64,000 bases of DNA from Chitiniphilus eburneus. GTDB lineage: Bacteria > Pseudomonadota > Gammaproteobacteria > Burkholderiales > Chitinibacteraceae. How positions within the stretch are numbered: position 1 is the stretch's first letter; the number at the start of each line of letters is the position of its first letter. The notes under the pieces were generated by a model that saw nothing but the letters and a program-made list of their open reading frames with translations, was not told the DNA's origin and ran no database searches. Made by a program: the position numbers and the translations under genes. Shown one piece after another: positions 26,540 through 36,985 of this stretch. Location: the NCBI RefSeq assembly GCF_005048205.1, contig NZ_SUMF01000014.1, forward strand, positions 23,220 through 87,219. Direction: 5' to 3'.

Positions 26540-27832
26540 TCAGTGGAAGAATGCGAACTTCACCAGCCACAGCCCGGCAATGATGATCACCGCCGGACGC
26601 AGGTCGCTGAAGCGGCCAGCCAGCACCTTGATCACCACGAAGCTGATGAAACCGAAGGCGATGCCGTCCGCGATGGAGAACGTGAACGGCATGGCGATGG
26701 CGGTGACCACGGCCGGTGCGGCCTCGGTCAGGTCGTCCCAGGCGATTTCGGCCAGACCACGTGCCATCAGTACCGCCACGTAGCACAGCGCCGGCGCAGT
26801 GGCATAGGCAGGAATGCTGTTGGCCAGCGGCGCGAAGAACAGCGCGGCCAGGAACAGGATGGCCACGACAGTGGCGGTCAGGCCGGTGCGGCCGCCCACG
26901 GCGGTGCCGGCGGCGGATTCGACATAGGCGGTGGTGGACGAGGTACCCAGCGCGGCACCGGCGACGATGGCCACCGAGTCGGCCATCAAAGCGCGCTTCA
27001 GGCGCGGCAGTTTGCCGTCCTTGTCCAAGAGGCCTGCGCGGTGCGAAACGCCCACCAGCGTGCCGGTGGTATCGAACAGATCGACGAAGAAGAACACGAA
27101 CACCACGCCCAGCAGCCCGACGTTGAGCGCACCGCCCAGGTCCATCTGCATGAAGGTGGGGGCCAGCGACGGCGGCGCGGAGAACACACCCTTGAATTCG
27201 GACAGGCCCAGCAGCACCGAAAGTACGGTCACGGTGAGGATGCCGATGATGATCGAGCCATGCACGCGGCGGTATTCCAGCGCCACGATCAGGAAGAAGC
27301 CGAAGATCGCCAGCAGCGTGGTCGGCGCGTGGATATCGCCCAGCGTGACCAGCGTGGCCGGGCTGCCGGTGATCACGCCTGCGCTCTTGAGCGAGATGAT
27401 GCCGAGGAACAGGCCCACGCCCGCCGAGATGGCGAACTTGAGCGATTGCGGAATCGCGTTGACGATGGCCTCACGCACCTTGAACAGGCTGACTGCCAGA
27501 AAGATGATCCCCGAGAAGAACACCGCTCCCAGCGCCACCTGCCACGACACCCCCATGCCCTGCACCACGCTGAAGGTGAAGTAGGCGTTCAGCCCCATGC
27601 CCGGCGCCAGTGCCATCGGGTAATTGGCCACCAGCCCCATGATGGCGCAACCCAGTGCCGCGGCCAGACAGGTGGCAACGAACACCGCGTTGAAGTCCAT
27701 GCCGGTCAGCGACAGGATCGACGGATTGACGAAGACGATGTAGGCCATCGTCAAAAAGGTGGTGAAACCCGCGAGCACTTCGGTCCGGACATCCGTCCCG
27801 TGCTCCTTCAACTTGAAAAACGATTCCAGCAT
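26540..27832 (-). CDS. NCS2-family purine permease (AzgA type)
   Basis: A 430-residue inner-membrane nucleobase:proton symporter with about 12-14 hydrophobic spans. Signatures: LAGFTTFLTMAYIVFVNP, ALAPGMGLNAYFTF, and VDLFDTTGTLVGV, which place it in the AzgA-like branch (relatives of GhxP/GhxQ/PurP, PbuG) that move adenine, guanine or hypoxanthine rather than uracil or xanthine. Adjacent apt and hpt support purine salvage. First gene of the minus-strand salvage group; exact substrate not resolved. Confidence 0.9.
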   Translation of the reverse strand: MLESFFKLKEHGTDVRTEVLAGFTTFLTMAYIVFVNPSILSLTGMDFNAVFVATCLAAALGCAIMGLVANYPMALAPGMGLNAYFTFSVVQGMGVSWQVALGAVFFSGIIFLAVSLFKVREAIVNAIPQSLKFAISAGVGLFLGIISLKSAGVITGSPATLVTLGDIHAPTTLLAIFGFFLIVALEYRRVHGSIIIGILTVTVLSVLLGLSEFKGVFSAPPSLAPTFMQMDLGGALNVGLLGVVFVFFFVDLFDTTGTLVGVSHRAGLLDKDGKLPRLKRALMADSVAIVAGAALGTSSTTAYVESAAGTAVGGRTGLTATVVAILFLAALFFAPLANSIPAYATAPALCYVAVLMARGLAEIAWDDLTEAAPAVVTAIAMPFTFSIADGIAFGFISFVVIKVLAGRFSDLRPAVIIIAGLWLVKFAFFH

Positions 27833-27894
27833 GATCGGTCCCTGATTGATTGAATGACGATTATGTAATTGAATTTATTCGATTGTCTGGAACG

Positions 27895-28461
27895 CTAGAC
27901 GCCCACCTTCAGCAACGCAAGAACGCCCAGCAGGGCGAACACGGCGGCAGCGCCGAAACGGACATAGCGCAACAGGTGCAGACGGTCGGACATCCACTTG
28001 CCCAGCCAGATGGCCGGCGCATTGGCGATCAGCATGCCCACGGTGGTCCCCACCACCACCATCCACAGGGGCGAGTATTTCACAGCCAATGCCACTGTGG
28101 CGACTTGGGTCTTATCCCCTATCTCGGCCAGGAAAAAGGCGATCGTGGTGGCGATGAAGGCGCCATAGGGCTTCACCTGCGCCTCCTCTTCCCCCATCTC
28201 GTCCGGAATACAGGCCCAGGCGGCGATCGCCAGGAAACCGAGCCCCACCACCCAGCGCAGCAGATCGGGGCTGAAGAAACCGGCGAGCCATTGGCCCAGC
28301 CAGCCGGCGGCGAAATGATTGAGTAGCGTGGCGACGAAGACGCCGATCAGGATCGGCCAGGGACGGCGAAAGCGCGCAGCGAGGATCAGCGAGAGCAGTT
28401 GGGTCTTGTCGCCGATTTCAGCGACAGCGACGACAGCGGCGGAGACGAGGAAGGCGTCCAT
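27895..28461 (-). CDS. UPF0016/GDT1 (TMEM165) family cation exporter, probably Mn2+
   Basis: A 188-residue membrane protein with two copies of the family signature EIGDKTQ (15-21 and 113-119) in two inverted three-helix halves. Characterised relatives export manganese (Vibrio MneA, cyanobacterial Mnx) or exchange Ca2+/Mn2+ for protons. An upstream yybP-ykoY riboswitch, which senses Mn2+, strongly supports manganese export. The start is the ATG at 28459-28461 with GGAG 12 bases before; the upstream in-frame ATG lies inside the riboswitch expression platform. Confidence 0.9.
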   Translation of the reverse strand: MDAFLVSAAVVAVAEIGDKTQLLSLILAARFRRPWPILIGVFVATLLNHFAAGWLGQWLAGFFSPDLLRWVVGLGFLAIAAWACIPDEMGEEEAQVKPYGAFIATTIAFFLAEIGDKTQVATVALAVKYSPLWMVVVGTTVGMLIANAPAIWLGKWMSDRLHLLRYVRFGAAAVFALLGVLALLKVGV

Positions 28462-28529
28462 GCAGGGTGATACTCCAGGGGCGGGCGACACGAGGCCATG
28501 CGACATGGCCCACCCCTGGGTGCATGCGG

Positions 28530-28650
28530 CATGAACCTCAGGTCTTGTCAGGCCCGCGATGCGCGGACCGGATACGCCATGGGCTGCGGCCCAAGTATGT
28601 TGACGTACCCCCCGACACGGCCGGAACCGCGCGGGCGACTACTCCCCTGA
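28530..28650 (-). promoter_or_regulatory. yybP-ykoY (Mn2+) riboswitch
   Basis: On the minus strand the transcript reads CAGGGGAGUAG, then GUCAACAUACU, then CCUGACAAGACCUGAGG in the right order and spacing. These are the conserved internal-loop sequences of the yybP-ykoY class, which binds Mn2+ between two loops. Downstream come a hairpin GGCCAUG-UCG-CAUGGCC (28494-28510) and CCAGGGG (about 28514-28520), which could pair with CCCCUGG overlapping the ribosome site (GGAG) of the exporter gene. That suggests control of translation start, which is an inference. Confidence 0.9.
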
Positions 28651-28726
28651 AGAGCAAAGCGGCAAGTGTAACGAGGCCGCTTCGCAAGAGCAATCGGGCT
28701 TTCCAGACGGTGTTTTTAGCGCCCGT

Positions 28727-29206
28727 TCAGTCGAGCTGCCCGCGAATATGCGCCATCAACCCCCGGCATCCGTCCTCGACCAGATCGAGTACGTGTTCGA
28801 AGCCCTGCGGACCGCCGTAGTAGGGATCGGGCACTTCGCGCTCATGAAAGCGGGTGGCGAAATCGAGGAACAGTTTCACCCGCTCGCGATACGGCTCCGG
28901 GCAGCGCCGTCGCAACAGCGCCAGATGGCCTTCATCCATCGCCAGAACCAGATCGAAACGCGCGAAGTCCGCCTCTACCACCTCGCGTGCGCGCAGGCTG
29001 CACAGGTCGTAGCCACGCTTGGCGGCGTGCGACTGCGCGCGCCGGTCGGGCGCCTCGCCGACGTGGTAATCGTGCGTGCCGGCCGAATCGACTTCCACAC
29101 AGTTTTCCAATCCGGCCGCCTTCACCATGTGGCGCAGGATGCCATCGGCGGTCGGGCTGCGGCAGATGTTGCCGGTACAGACGAAGAGAACGCTGAATTT
29201 ATTCAT
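28727..29206 (-). CDS. Low-molecular-weight protein tyrosine phosphatase
   Basis: A 159-residue phosphatase with the P-loop VCTGNICRSP (nucleophile Cys10, Arg16) and the general-acid DPYYGG near the C-terminus. The start at 29204-29206 gives the family N-terminus MNKFSVLFVCTGN; no Shine-Dalgarno is visible before it. TAGAAT at 29253-29258 (minus) would give a 40-base leader. Not linked to a tyrosine kinase or capsule cluster, so the substrate is unknown; arsenate-reductase function is unlikely given the acid loop. Confidence 0.9.
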   Translation of the reverse strand: MNKFSVLFVCTGNICRSPTADGILRHMVKAAGLENCVEVDSAGTHDYHVGEAPDRRAQSHAAKRGYDLCSLRAREVVEADFARFDLVLAMDEGHLALLRRRCPEPYRERVKLFLDFATRFHEREVPDPYYGGPQGFEHVLDLVEDGCRGLMAHIRGQLD

Positions 29207-29500
29207 ATTATTCAACCAGATGAGCTGGAACTTGAACATAAAATCCAGCCGTATTCTACCCGCATCAGCCGGGGGATCGATTCATGCAAATCAACCCCCC
29301 TATCTGCGTGACATGCATCGAAGCCAGGCAAGATCGGCCGCAGCCCCATCTGGCGTGATAGCGGATACAGAAACCTGCCCGGGCAAAACCTGTCTGCCAC
29401 GCGGAGGTTGTAGGCCGCGATGAAGCAGGCGGCGCGTTCGCCACATCCGACCAGCACCCCATCGGTTGCCATCGCCCCGGCTAAAAAAAACGACCGTGCT

Positions 29501-29905
29501 TCAGTCCATTTGCGGGGTGCCGTAGTACACGCCAAAGGTGAAACCATCGATCCGCGCCAGGCGACCGCGCCACAGCGTGCCCGAATCGGTGGGCACCCGG
29601 CTGCCATCATTGGCGAGAAAGTAGGCATCCTTCAGATGGACGAACCCCGGTGACGGATCGGGTGTCGCGCCACGCCGCACGGTGTCCGCCAGCCAGCCTT
29701 CCAGGTTTTCACGCGGCGCACTGCTCACGCGTGGCAGCTGGGTCGCTACCAGCCTCAGGTATTCCTGGCGCGGGATCACCTTGCCGCACACCAGCGAGCC
29801 TCCGACATTGAGCGTGACGGGTAGCGAAGTCCCTTCGGTGGCCAGGGCGACCAGTTCGCGCAGCAAGGGGTCGCCGGCGCCGAATTCGTCCCACTCGGTA
29901 GACAT
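29501..29905 (-). CDS. GvpU-like protein
   Basis: A 134-residue soluble protein. The segments SLPVTLNVGGSLVCGKVI, PGFVHLKDAYFL and TLWRGRLARIDGFTFGV resemble the small GvpU family first named in the Bacillus megaterium gas-vesicle cluster (from memory). No other gas-vesicle gene is nearby, so a gas-vesicle role is unlikely; homologues outside such clusters are of unknown function. The 294 bp between it and the phosphatase hold no gene. Confidence 0.55.
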   Translation of the reverse strand: MSTEWDEFGAGDPLLRELVALATEGTSLPVTLNVGGSLVCGKVIPRQEYLRLVATQLPRVSSAPRENLEGWLADTVRRGATPDPSPGFVHLKDAYFLANDGSRVPTDSGTLWRGRLARIDGFTFGVYYGTPQMD

Positions 29906-30085
29906 GTTGCACTCCTTGAACGGTGAACACGGTAGCGGCGCCCACCACGCATTGTGCGCGGAGCGCCGCTATCCGATATAGGCGATCTGCGCCTCGCCGC
30001 ATGGGCAGTCACCGCCCGTCGTACCGGCGACGCGCCGGGATTGCCCCTTCCCGGCAAGGCCGGCGCTGCGCGCTGCATAAATGCC

Positions 30086-30427
30086 TTACTGCTGGGTACG
30101 CATCGCGCCCGGCCAGCGGCGGTCGCGCATGCCGACACGCCGCCTGGCGCGCGGAATGGCGCCGGCCGCCAACTGACGGCGCTTGTACCAGTAGATACCC
30201 TGCCCCAGCAGCGCCGTGCTCAGGCCCATGATGTTGATACAGACGAACACCGCATCGCCGATCAGCCAGCTATAGACGAGGAAACCGGCCGAGGCGCACA
30301 TCTGCCCCACGAACAGCCAGCCGGACACGCCAGCGACATCGTCACTGGCCCACTGGATGTAGATCTGCCGTAACAACGTGGCCAGCAGGATCAGCGCGCT
30401 GGCAATACCGATGACCTGGATGTCCAT
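30086..30427 (-). CDS. Small three-helix membrane protein, PQ-loop/SemiSWEET-like
   Basis: A 113-residue protein with three hydrophobic helices, an early LLRQIYIQW and a late GLSTALLGQGIYWYKRR that recall PQ-loop (SemiSWEET) and LpxB N-terminal-like domains. The C-terminal tail is strongly basic (RARRRVGMRDRR). It starts 4 bp after the stop of the SDR gene on the same strand and is probably co-transcribed with it. Transport activity is possible but not shown. Confidence 0.6.
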   Translation of the reverse strand: MDIQVIGIASALILLATLLRQIYIQWASDDVAGVSGWLFVGQMCASAGFLVYSWLIGDAVFVCINIMGLSTALLGQGIYWYKRRQLAAGAIPRARRRVGMRDRRWPGAMRTQQ

Positions 30428-30431
30428 GGCA

Positions 30432-31286
30432 TCACCCGTTGATGACTTCGCCACCGTTCGGGTGCAGCACCTGCCCCGACATGTAGCTGGAATCGTCGCA
30501 TGCCAGGAACACGTAGCTGGGCGCTACTTCATCCGGCTGTCCGGGGCGCTTCATCGGCACACTGCTGCCGTGCTGGCTGGTGCGTTCTTCATCGAACGAC
30601 GCCGGGATCAAGGGTGTCCAGATCGGGCCGGGCGCCACCGCATTGACGCGGATGCCATCCTCGAGCGCGGCCTGCGACAACGAGCGGGTAAACGCGACGA
30701 TGGCGCCTTTGGTCGAGGCGTAGTCCAGCAATTGCGGGCTGCCGCGATAGGCGGTGATCGAAGTAGTATTGACGATACGCCCACCATTTTTCAGGTAGGG
30801 ATAAGCGGCCTGTGTCAGATAGAACATCGAGAAGATATTGGTGGCAAAGGTCTTTTCGAGCTGCTGCCGCGTGATATCGAGAATGGAATCCTGCGGATAT
30901 TGCTGTGCGGCGTTGTTGACCAGGATATCCAGCCGGCCGAATGCCTCCACCGCGTGTTCCACGGCCTTGCGGCAAAACGCCTGGTCGGCAATGTCGCCCG
31001 CCAGCGCCAGGCAGCGCCGCCCCTCCGCCTCCACCAGCCGGCGCGTCTCCTGCGCGTCCTGGGTTTCGTCCAGATAGACAATGACGACATCCGCGCCTTC
31101 CTTGGCGTAGGCCACCGCCACCGCACGGCCAATGCCGCTATCGCCGCCGGTGATGAGCGCAGTCTGGCCGCGCAGCTTGCCGGCGGCGGGGTAATCGCGC
31201 ATCGCCGATTGCGGCCTGGGCGTCATCGCCGCTTCGCTGCCGGGTTGATGGTCCTGATGCTGTCGGGGCAAAGTCTGTTCAGGCAT
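30432..31286 (-). CDS. SDR-family oxidoreductase, YghA/Gsp39-like
   Basis: A 284-residue short-chain dehydrogenase with an N-terminal extension of about 40 residues (MPEQTLPRQHQDHQPGSEAA...) before the Rossmann domain. It has the cofactor loop ITGGDSGIGRA, NNAAQQYP, catalytic YASTK and the Ser in TTSITAY. This extended class includes E. coli YghA and B. subtilis general-stress protein 39; substrates are broad or unknown. AAGGAG lies 6 bases before the ATG at 31284-31286. Confidence 0.88.
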   Translation of the reverse strand: MPEQTLPRQHQDHQPGSEAAMTPRPQSAMRDYPAAGKLRGQTALITGGDSGIGRAVAVAYAKEGADVVIVYLDETQDAQETRRLVEAEGRRCLALAGDIADQAFCRKAVEHAVEAFGRLDILVNNAAQQYPQDSILDITRQQLEKTFATNIFSMFYLTQAAYPYLKNGGRIVNTTSITAYRGSPQLLDYASTKGAIVAFTRSLSQAALEDGIRVNAVAPGPIWTPLIPASFDEERTSQHGSSVPMKRPGQPDEVAPSYVFLACDDSSYMSGQVLHPNGGEVING

Positions 31287-31462
31287 GACAACTCCTTGCA
31301 GAACCGGCGGCAGCCCAATCGGGCACACCGCTCCATGATCGAGAGGAATGGTTACGGGGCCGGCTTCAGTGCCGGGGCGGTCAGGTTTTGCGGCAACGCG
31401 CGGCGCGACTTCACGCTGCGCGTGCCGGGCCTCTTCCCGCCGTCGGCAACTCGATCCGGTGC

Positions 31463-32041
31463 TCAGAAGTTGTCGTCTTCCCAGTACGGACGGGTGCGGT
31501 AGGCCGCGTGAACCTGGTTGGCCCAGGTCGGGTCGGCCATGCTGGGCCAGTGATCCTTGTCGAAGCCATCGGCCTCCTTGAACTGGCTCTTGTCCGCTTC
31601 CAGGATGAAGCGCTTGTTGTCGGCATCCAGCGTGAAGGCGCCCCAGGGAATGGCGAACAACTTGTCGCCGATGCCGAGAAAGCCCCCCACCGACAGCACG
31701 GCATAGGCGATGCGGCCGCGCTGCACGTCGAGCATGATGCCCTTGATGTCACCCAGCTTTTCGCCCTGGCTGTTGACCACGTCATCGCCTTCCAGCGAAT
31801 CGGCCAGCATCAGGAATGGCCCCGGGCCATCGCCTTGCAGACTGTCGGTGCGGCCGACCACCCTGGCGCCCTGCTCGGCGCCCACGGCGCGAGGGGCCGG
31901 CGTGGTCAGGCCACCTTCATCGTATTCGTCGGACACCCCACCCGGCACGCCCAGCGGGCGGCTGCCGTTACGGGGCTGATTCGAGCCCGGTTGGGCGCTG
32001 GCGGCGCCGAGGATACGATCGTTGTTGGAATATTGGGTCAT
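31463..32041 (-). CDS. PRC-barrel domain protein
   Basis: A 192-residue protein. The first 80 residues are low-complexity and polar (SNNDRILGAASAQPGSNQ...). The PRC-barrel follows (LEGDDVVNSQGEKLGDIKGIMLDVQRGRIAYAVL then GIGDKLFAIPWGAFTL), and the C-terminus is acidic/aromatic (YWEDDNF). PRC-barrels bind other proteins or RNA. Similar stand-alone proteins are frequent in stress-associated gene clusters of proteobacteria. A strong ribosome site, AAAGGAGT, precedes the ATG at 32039-32041. Confidence 0.85.
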   Translation of the reverse strand: MTQYSNNDRILGAASAQPGSNQPRNGSRPLGVPGGVSDEYDEGGLTTPAPRAVGAEQGARVVGRTDSLQGDGPGPFLMLADSLEGDDVVNSQGEKLGDIKGIMLDVQRGRIAYAVLSVGGFLGIGDKLFAIPWGAFTLDADNKRFILEADKSQFKEADGFDKDHWPSMADPTWANQVHAAYRTRPYWEDDNF

Positions 32042-32346
32042 GGCGAAGACTCCTTTCGACTGGATGCAATGGCGCGCGACGGCGCACTCGCCTCGCTTGC
32101 AGCAAGCCGCATGCCATGTCCGCTCCTCACTCACCTGCCATACCCTGTGCGATCGCGCACCCCAGGCGGGGTAAAACTTGCGTCCGGGGGTGTAATTCAT
32201 GCAGCCCTCCTCCGCTTTCCCAGCCCGCGTGGCCGCATAGCCGGTACGCAATTTGCTCAGAAGCCATGACCCTGTTCCCAGCACCTATCATCGCCTGATG
32301 GCGGGCGTGCCAAAGGAACGCCCGACCTGCTTTACGGAGAATCGCC
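32042..32346. other. Divergent non-coding region
   Basis: About 305 bp between the minus-strand PRC-barrel gene and the plus-strand small gene at 32347. No gene supported; no clear promoter hexamers recognised, though it must drive both. Confidence 0.5.
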
Positions 32347-32592
32347 ATGCAACATCCTCTCTGGCCCGACACCGCGCGCCGCTGGCAAGCCCATTCGCGC
32401 AAGGAAACCGACGTGGCCGTGGAAAAGCCGACCAATCCGGCTTCGATCAACGAAGCGATCATCGAGCAATACAACGAGGACGAAATGACCAACCCGGAGG
32501 AGGAAGTCACCACCGGCACGGTCCCGCCGCACCTGCCCGGCCATCACGGGCAACGTGGCATCCATCGCTGGTCGCAGCCCACGGTCCACTGA
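32347..32592 (+). CDS. Small acidic hypothetical protein
   Basis: An 81-residue hydrophilic protein without membrane segment or cysteine. It has an acidic middle (QYNEDEMTNPEEEV) and a His/Pro/Gly C-terminus (PPHLPGHHGQRGIHRWSQP). GGAGA seven bases before the ATG and a terminator right after the stop indicate a real, separately transcribed gene. No family recognised. Confidence 0.65.
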   Translation: MQHPLWPDTARRWQAHSRKETDVAVEKPTNPASINEAIIEQYNEDEMTNPEEEVTTGTVPPHLPGHHGQRGIHRWSQPTVH

Positions 32593-32625
32593 CCGGAAGC
32601 GTGGCCGTGCCTGTTCCGGGCCAAT

Positions 32626-32662
32626 AAAAAGGGCGGTGGCCTTGCGGCACACCGCCCTCTTT
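32626..32662. terminator. Terminator after the small gene at 32347
   Basis: AAAAAGGGCGGTG...CACCGCCCTCTTT: a 9-bp stem with a 12-base loop and A/T flanks, usable in both directions. Confidence 0.8.
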
Positions 32663-32753
32663 GCGCAGCACGACGATCCGGTTCATCGCGCCCCGCTCAA
32701 CCCGTCACCGACCGGCTTCCACGCGAACCGGCCGGAACGGGCTACCTCGCGCC

Positions 32754-32882
32754 TCAAGACTTGCGATCCTGGCGGCTTTGCTGGCTGGAGCCCTGATTCT
32801 GATTACTGCCCTTGCCACCACTGCGCGGGCTTTCGGTCTTGGACTTCTGGCTCTGCTTACTGTCCTGGCGTTGATTCGGCAT
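32754..32882 (-). CDS. Tiny hydrophilic Ser/Gln/Lys-rich protein
   Basis: A 42-residue frame beginning MPNQRQDSKQSQKSKTESPR and ending SRQDRKS, with no hydrophobic residue run at all. A strong ribosome site (AAGGAGT) stands 5 bases before the ATG at 32880-32882. Such tiny disordered proteins are often stress- or desiccation-associated, but no family is recognised. Confidence 0.6.
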   Translation of the reverse strand: MPNQRQDSKQSQKSKTESPRSGGKGSNQNQGSSQQSRQDRKS

Positions 32883-33068
32883 CTTGTACTCCTTGTGAAG
32901 TCAAATGGATGCGATCGAACACTTCGACCACATCGGGTCATTCGCAAGATACGTGCCATCTCGGCCGGCCCGGCTGGCGGCCGGCCTCACCCTACGTTGG
33001 CGCAGCATTTCCCACAACCGATGTAAAAAATTCAGTCAATTCATTGCCTTAGCAAAACCAGGGCATGA

Positions 33069-33092
33069 AAAAACCCGCCAGAGGCGGGTTTC
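33069..33092 (-). terminator. Terminator of the 33109 gene
   Basis: On the minus strand AACCCGCC-TCT-GGCGGGTT followed by a T-run, directly after the gene's stop codon. Confidence 0.85.
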
Positions 33093-33108
33093 GTTTTGCT
33101 GATACCGC

Positions 33109-33354
33109 TTATTCGACGTTACGGCGCTGCTCGACGTTGGCGGTACCGCCGCCATCGGTATCGGCGGCCTTCTTGCTGACGTCGGTGGCGCCTTCCGCGG
33201 TATTGCTCGGGTCGGCGTCGGGCAGATAGTTACCGCTGTTGGCCTGGTTGTCCGGGACGGTATTGGTTTCGTCCACCGTGGCGGCCATGGTCGTCACCGA
33301 GGCGGCGAGCAACAGGCCAGCGAGCATCTTGGATGCAGTGGTTCGGGTCGTCAT
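33109..33354 (-). CDS. Small secreted hypothetical protein
   Basis: An 81-residue protein with a Sec signal peptide (MTTRTTASKMLAGLLLAASVTTMAA) and a short acidic, Asn/Asp/Thr-rich mature part (DETNTVPDNQANSGNYLPDA...) that looks disordered. GGAGA is nine bases before the ATG at 33352-33354; a terminator follows. Probably periplasmic; function unknown. Confidence 0.65.
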   Translation of the reverse strand: MTTRTTASKMLAGLLLAASVTTMAATVDETNTVPDNQANSGNYLPDADPSNTAEGATDVSKKAADTDGGGTANVEQRRNVE

Positions 33355-33591
33355 GATGTTGTCTCCAGTTGGATGTGCCATCACGGCACGAGCGCCTGGC
33401 ATGCAGCAACATGCGTGCCACCCACCGGAATGCAGTGCCGCGCGCCTGGCGCGGCGCGGTGTCTGCAAATCTTTCCATCCCCTGCGCAAAAACGACTTGC
33501 CGCCAGCCCCCGGCCCGGGAGATGTGGCTCATCGGCCCCCGGCACGAAGCCTGCTACATAGCTCGAACTGTTTCGATCCCGGGAGCCCAGC

Positions 33592-33855
33592 ATGGCAACG
33601 CATCACCATCAACATCAGTACGGTTCGGCCCCGCCACGCGATCAGATTCGCCCCGCCTCGCGCGACGATCGCGCGTCAGCACCGGCAGGCGATACCGACG
33701 AGATTCCCACGTCGGTCGCGGTGCGCCAGGAAGGCCAGGATTACGTGCGGTACTTCTGTACCGACGCCAGCTACGCCAACTGGATGCGCCGGGCCCGGCG
33801 CGAGATTCCCTCGTCCGCGCCCGGGCTGCGCGACGAGCCCGATCCCCGGCATTGA
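33592..33855 (+). CDS. Small His-rich hypothetical protein
   Basis: An 87-residue protein starting MATHHHQHQYG, Arg/Asp-rich through the middle, ending near RDEPDPRH with an aromatic patch QDYVRYFCTDASYANWMRRA. GGGAG precedes the ATG. It is followed 31 bp later by the zinc-binding gene on the same strand. No family recognised. Confidence 0.55.
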   Translation: MATHHHQHQYGSAPPRDQIRPASRDDRASAPAGDTDEIPTSVAVRQEGQDYVRYFCTDASYANWMRRARREIPSSAPGLRDEPDPRH

Positions 33856-33886
33856 ACCGTCCTTCCCCGATCACAGGAGTTTCGTC

Positions 33887-34277
33887 ATGGCCAAATGCGA
33901 GCAGTGCGGTAACGAAAGCGACTGGACCTTCACCGTCGGCATTGGCGGCAAGACCCACATCTTCGATAGTTTCGAGTGTGCCCTCTTCACCGTGGCCCGC
34001 CCTTGCGGCCACTGCGGGACACGCATCCTGGGGCATGGCGTGCAAAGCCCGATGGGGTTGTTCTGCTGCGCGCATTGCGCCCAGGCGTTCGATGCCGCCA
34101 TCGACGGCCAGCCCCCCCCCCTCCTGAATGCCTCCGCCCACGCTGGCGGCTGCGCGCCCGCCGCTGGCCGCCTGCTGAAATCCGCAGGTTCTAAAACCCC
34201 AATAGGTGCCCCCCCCGCCGAAGCGCTATGGTTAACGCCCGGATGTGGCCGCCATGGAGCCGCTGGAGCACTGCGCA

Positions 34278-34285
<8 letters not shown>
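33887..34285 (+). CDS. Cys-rich zinc-binding-like protein with a poly-C tract in frame
   Basis: As it stands the frame is 132 residues. The first 75 form a metal-binding module: MAKCEQCGNE, DSFECALF, ARPCGHCGTRILGHGV, FCCAHCAQAF. At 34112-34121 is a run of ten C. Beyond it the sequence becomes low-complexity and runs into maeB. With nine C the frame would end at TGA 34125-34127, giving a compact 79-residue protein of the size usual for such modules. AGGAG precedes the ATG. Either the tract is variable (or a sequencing error) or the gene has acquired an extension. Confidence 0.7.
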
Positions 34286-36542
<2,257 letters not shown>

Positions 36543-36560
36543 ATCACCGTGCAGCGTAAA

Positions 36561-36602
36561 ATCAATAAAAAAGCCCTGACGAATCAGGGCTTTTTTATTG
36601 AT
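36561..36602. terminator. Strong bidirectional terminator between maeB and the tRNA cluster
   Basis: A perfect 19-bp stem with CGAA loop: the core AAGCCCTGA-CGAA-TCAGGGCTT is flanked by A6 on the left and T6 on the right. It ends maeB on the plus strand and the tRNA transcript on the minus strand. Confidence 0.93.
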
Positions 36603-36665
36603 GCGCTCCGCAAAAACCTCGCCGATGCACTGGCGTTCGATTGGGCTATCGAAGCGCAAAAGCAA

Positions 36666-36687
36666 ATCGGCCGCAATAGCGGCCGAT
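36666..36687 (-). terminator. Hairpin after tRNA-Ala copy 1
   Basis: ATCGGCCGC-AATA-GCGGCCGAT, just beyond the 3' end of the tRNA on the minus strand, followed there by TTGCTTTTGCG. A near-identical hairpin follows the other tRNA-Ala. Confidence 0.6.
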
Positions 36688-36694
36688 CAGGTAT

Positions 36695-36770
<76 letters not shown>

Positions 36771-36921
36771 GAATTCTTTACGGTCTGGGATTCGACACCA
36801 GCAATCGGTGCGATACCGCAAGAAGACCGGCATTGTATGCGAAGCATTTTGTTTTTGCCAGCCCGCCACGATACTTTTTTCAAAAAAAAGAACAGGTGCA
36901 TAGCCGCATCGCCAATAAAAA

Positions 36922-36942
36922 AAGCCGACTGAATGTCGGCTT
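36922..36942. terminator. Hairpin between tRNA-Glu copy 1 and tRNA-Ala copy 1
   Basis: AAGCCGAC-TGAAT-GTCGGCTT flanked by A7 on the left and CATTTTTATTT on the right; works in either direction and suggests tRNA-Ala copy 1 may be transcribed separately. Confidence 0.75.
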
Positions 36943-36985
36943 CATTTTTATTTCTCTGCGCAAGCTGCTTTTAGCTATTTGAAGC

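Noticed and set aside
25907..27853. A 648-codon plus-strand frame opposite apt and the purine permease
   Set aside because: Highly charged, repetitive shadow sequence overlapping two clear genes.
29207..29500. A possible small gene between the phosphatase and the GvpU-like gene
   Set aside because: Frames are short, lack ribosome sites and show no recognisable motifs.
29501..29905. A gas-vesicle cluster suggested by the GvpU-like protein
   Set aside because: No gvpA or other gas-vesicle genes occur in the window.
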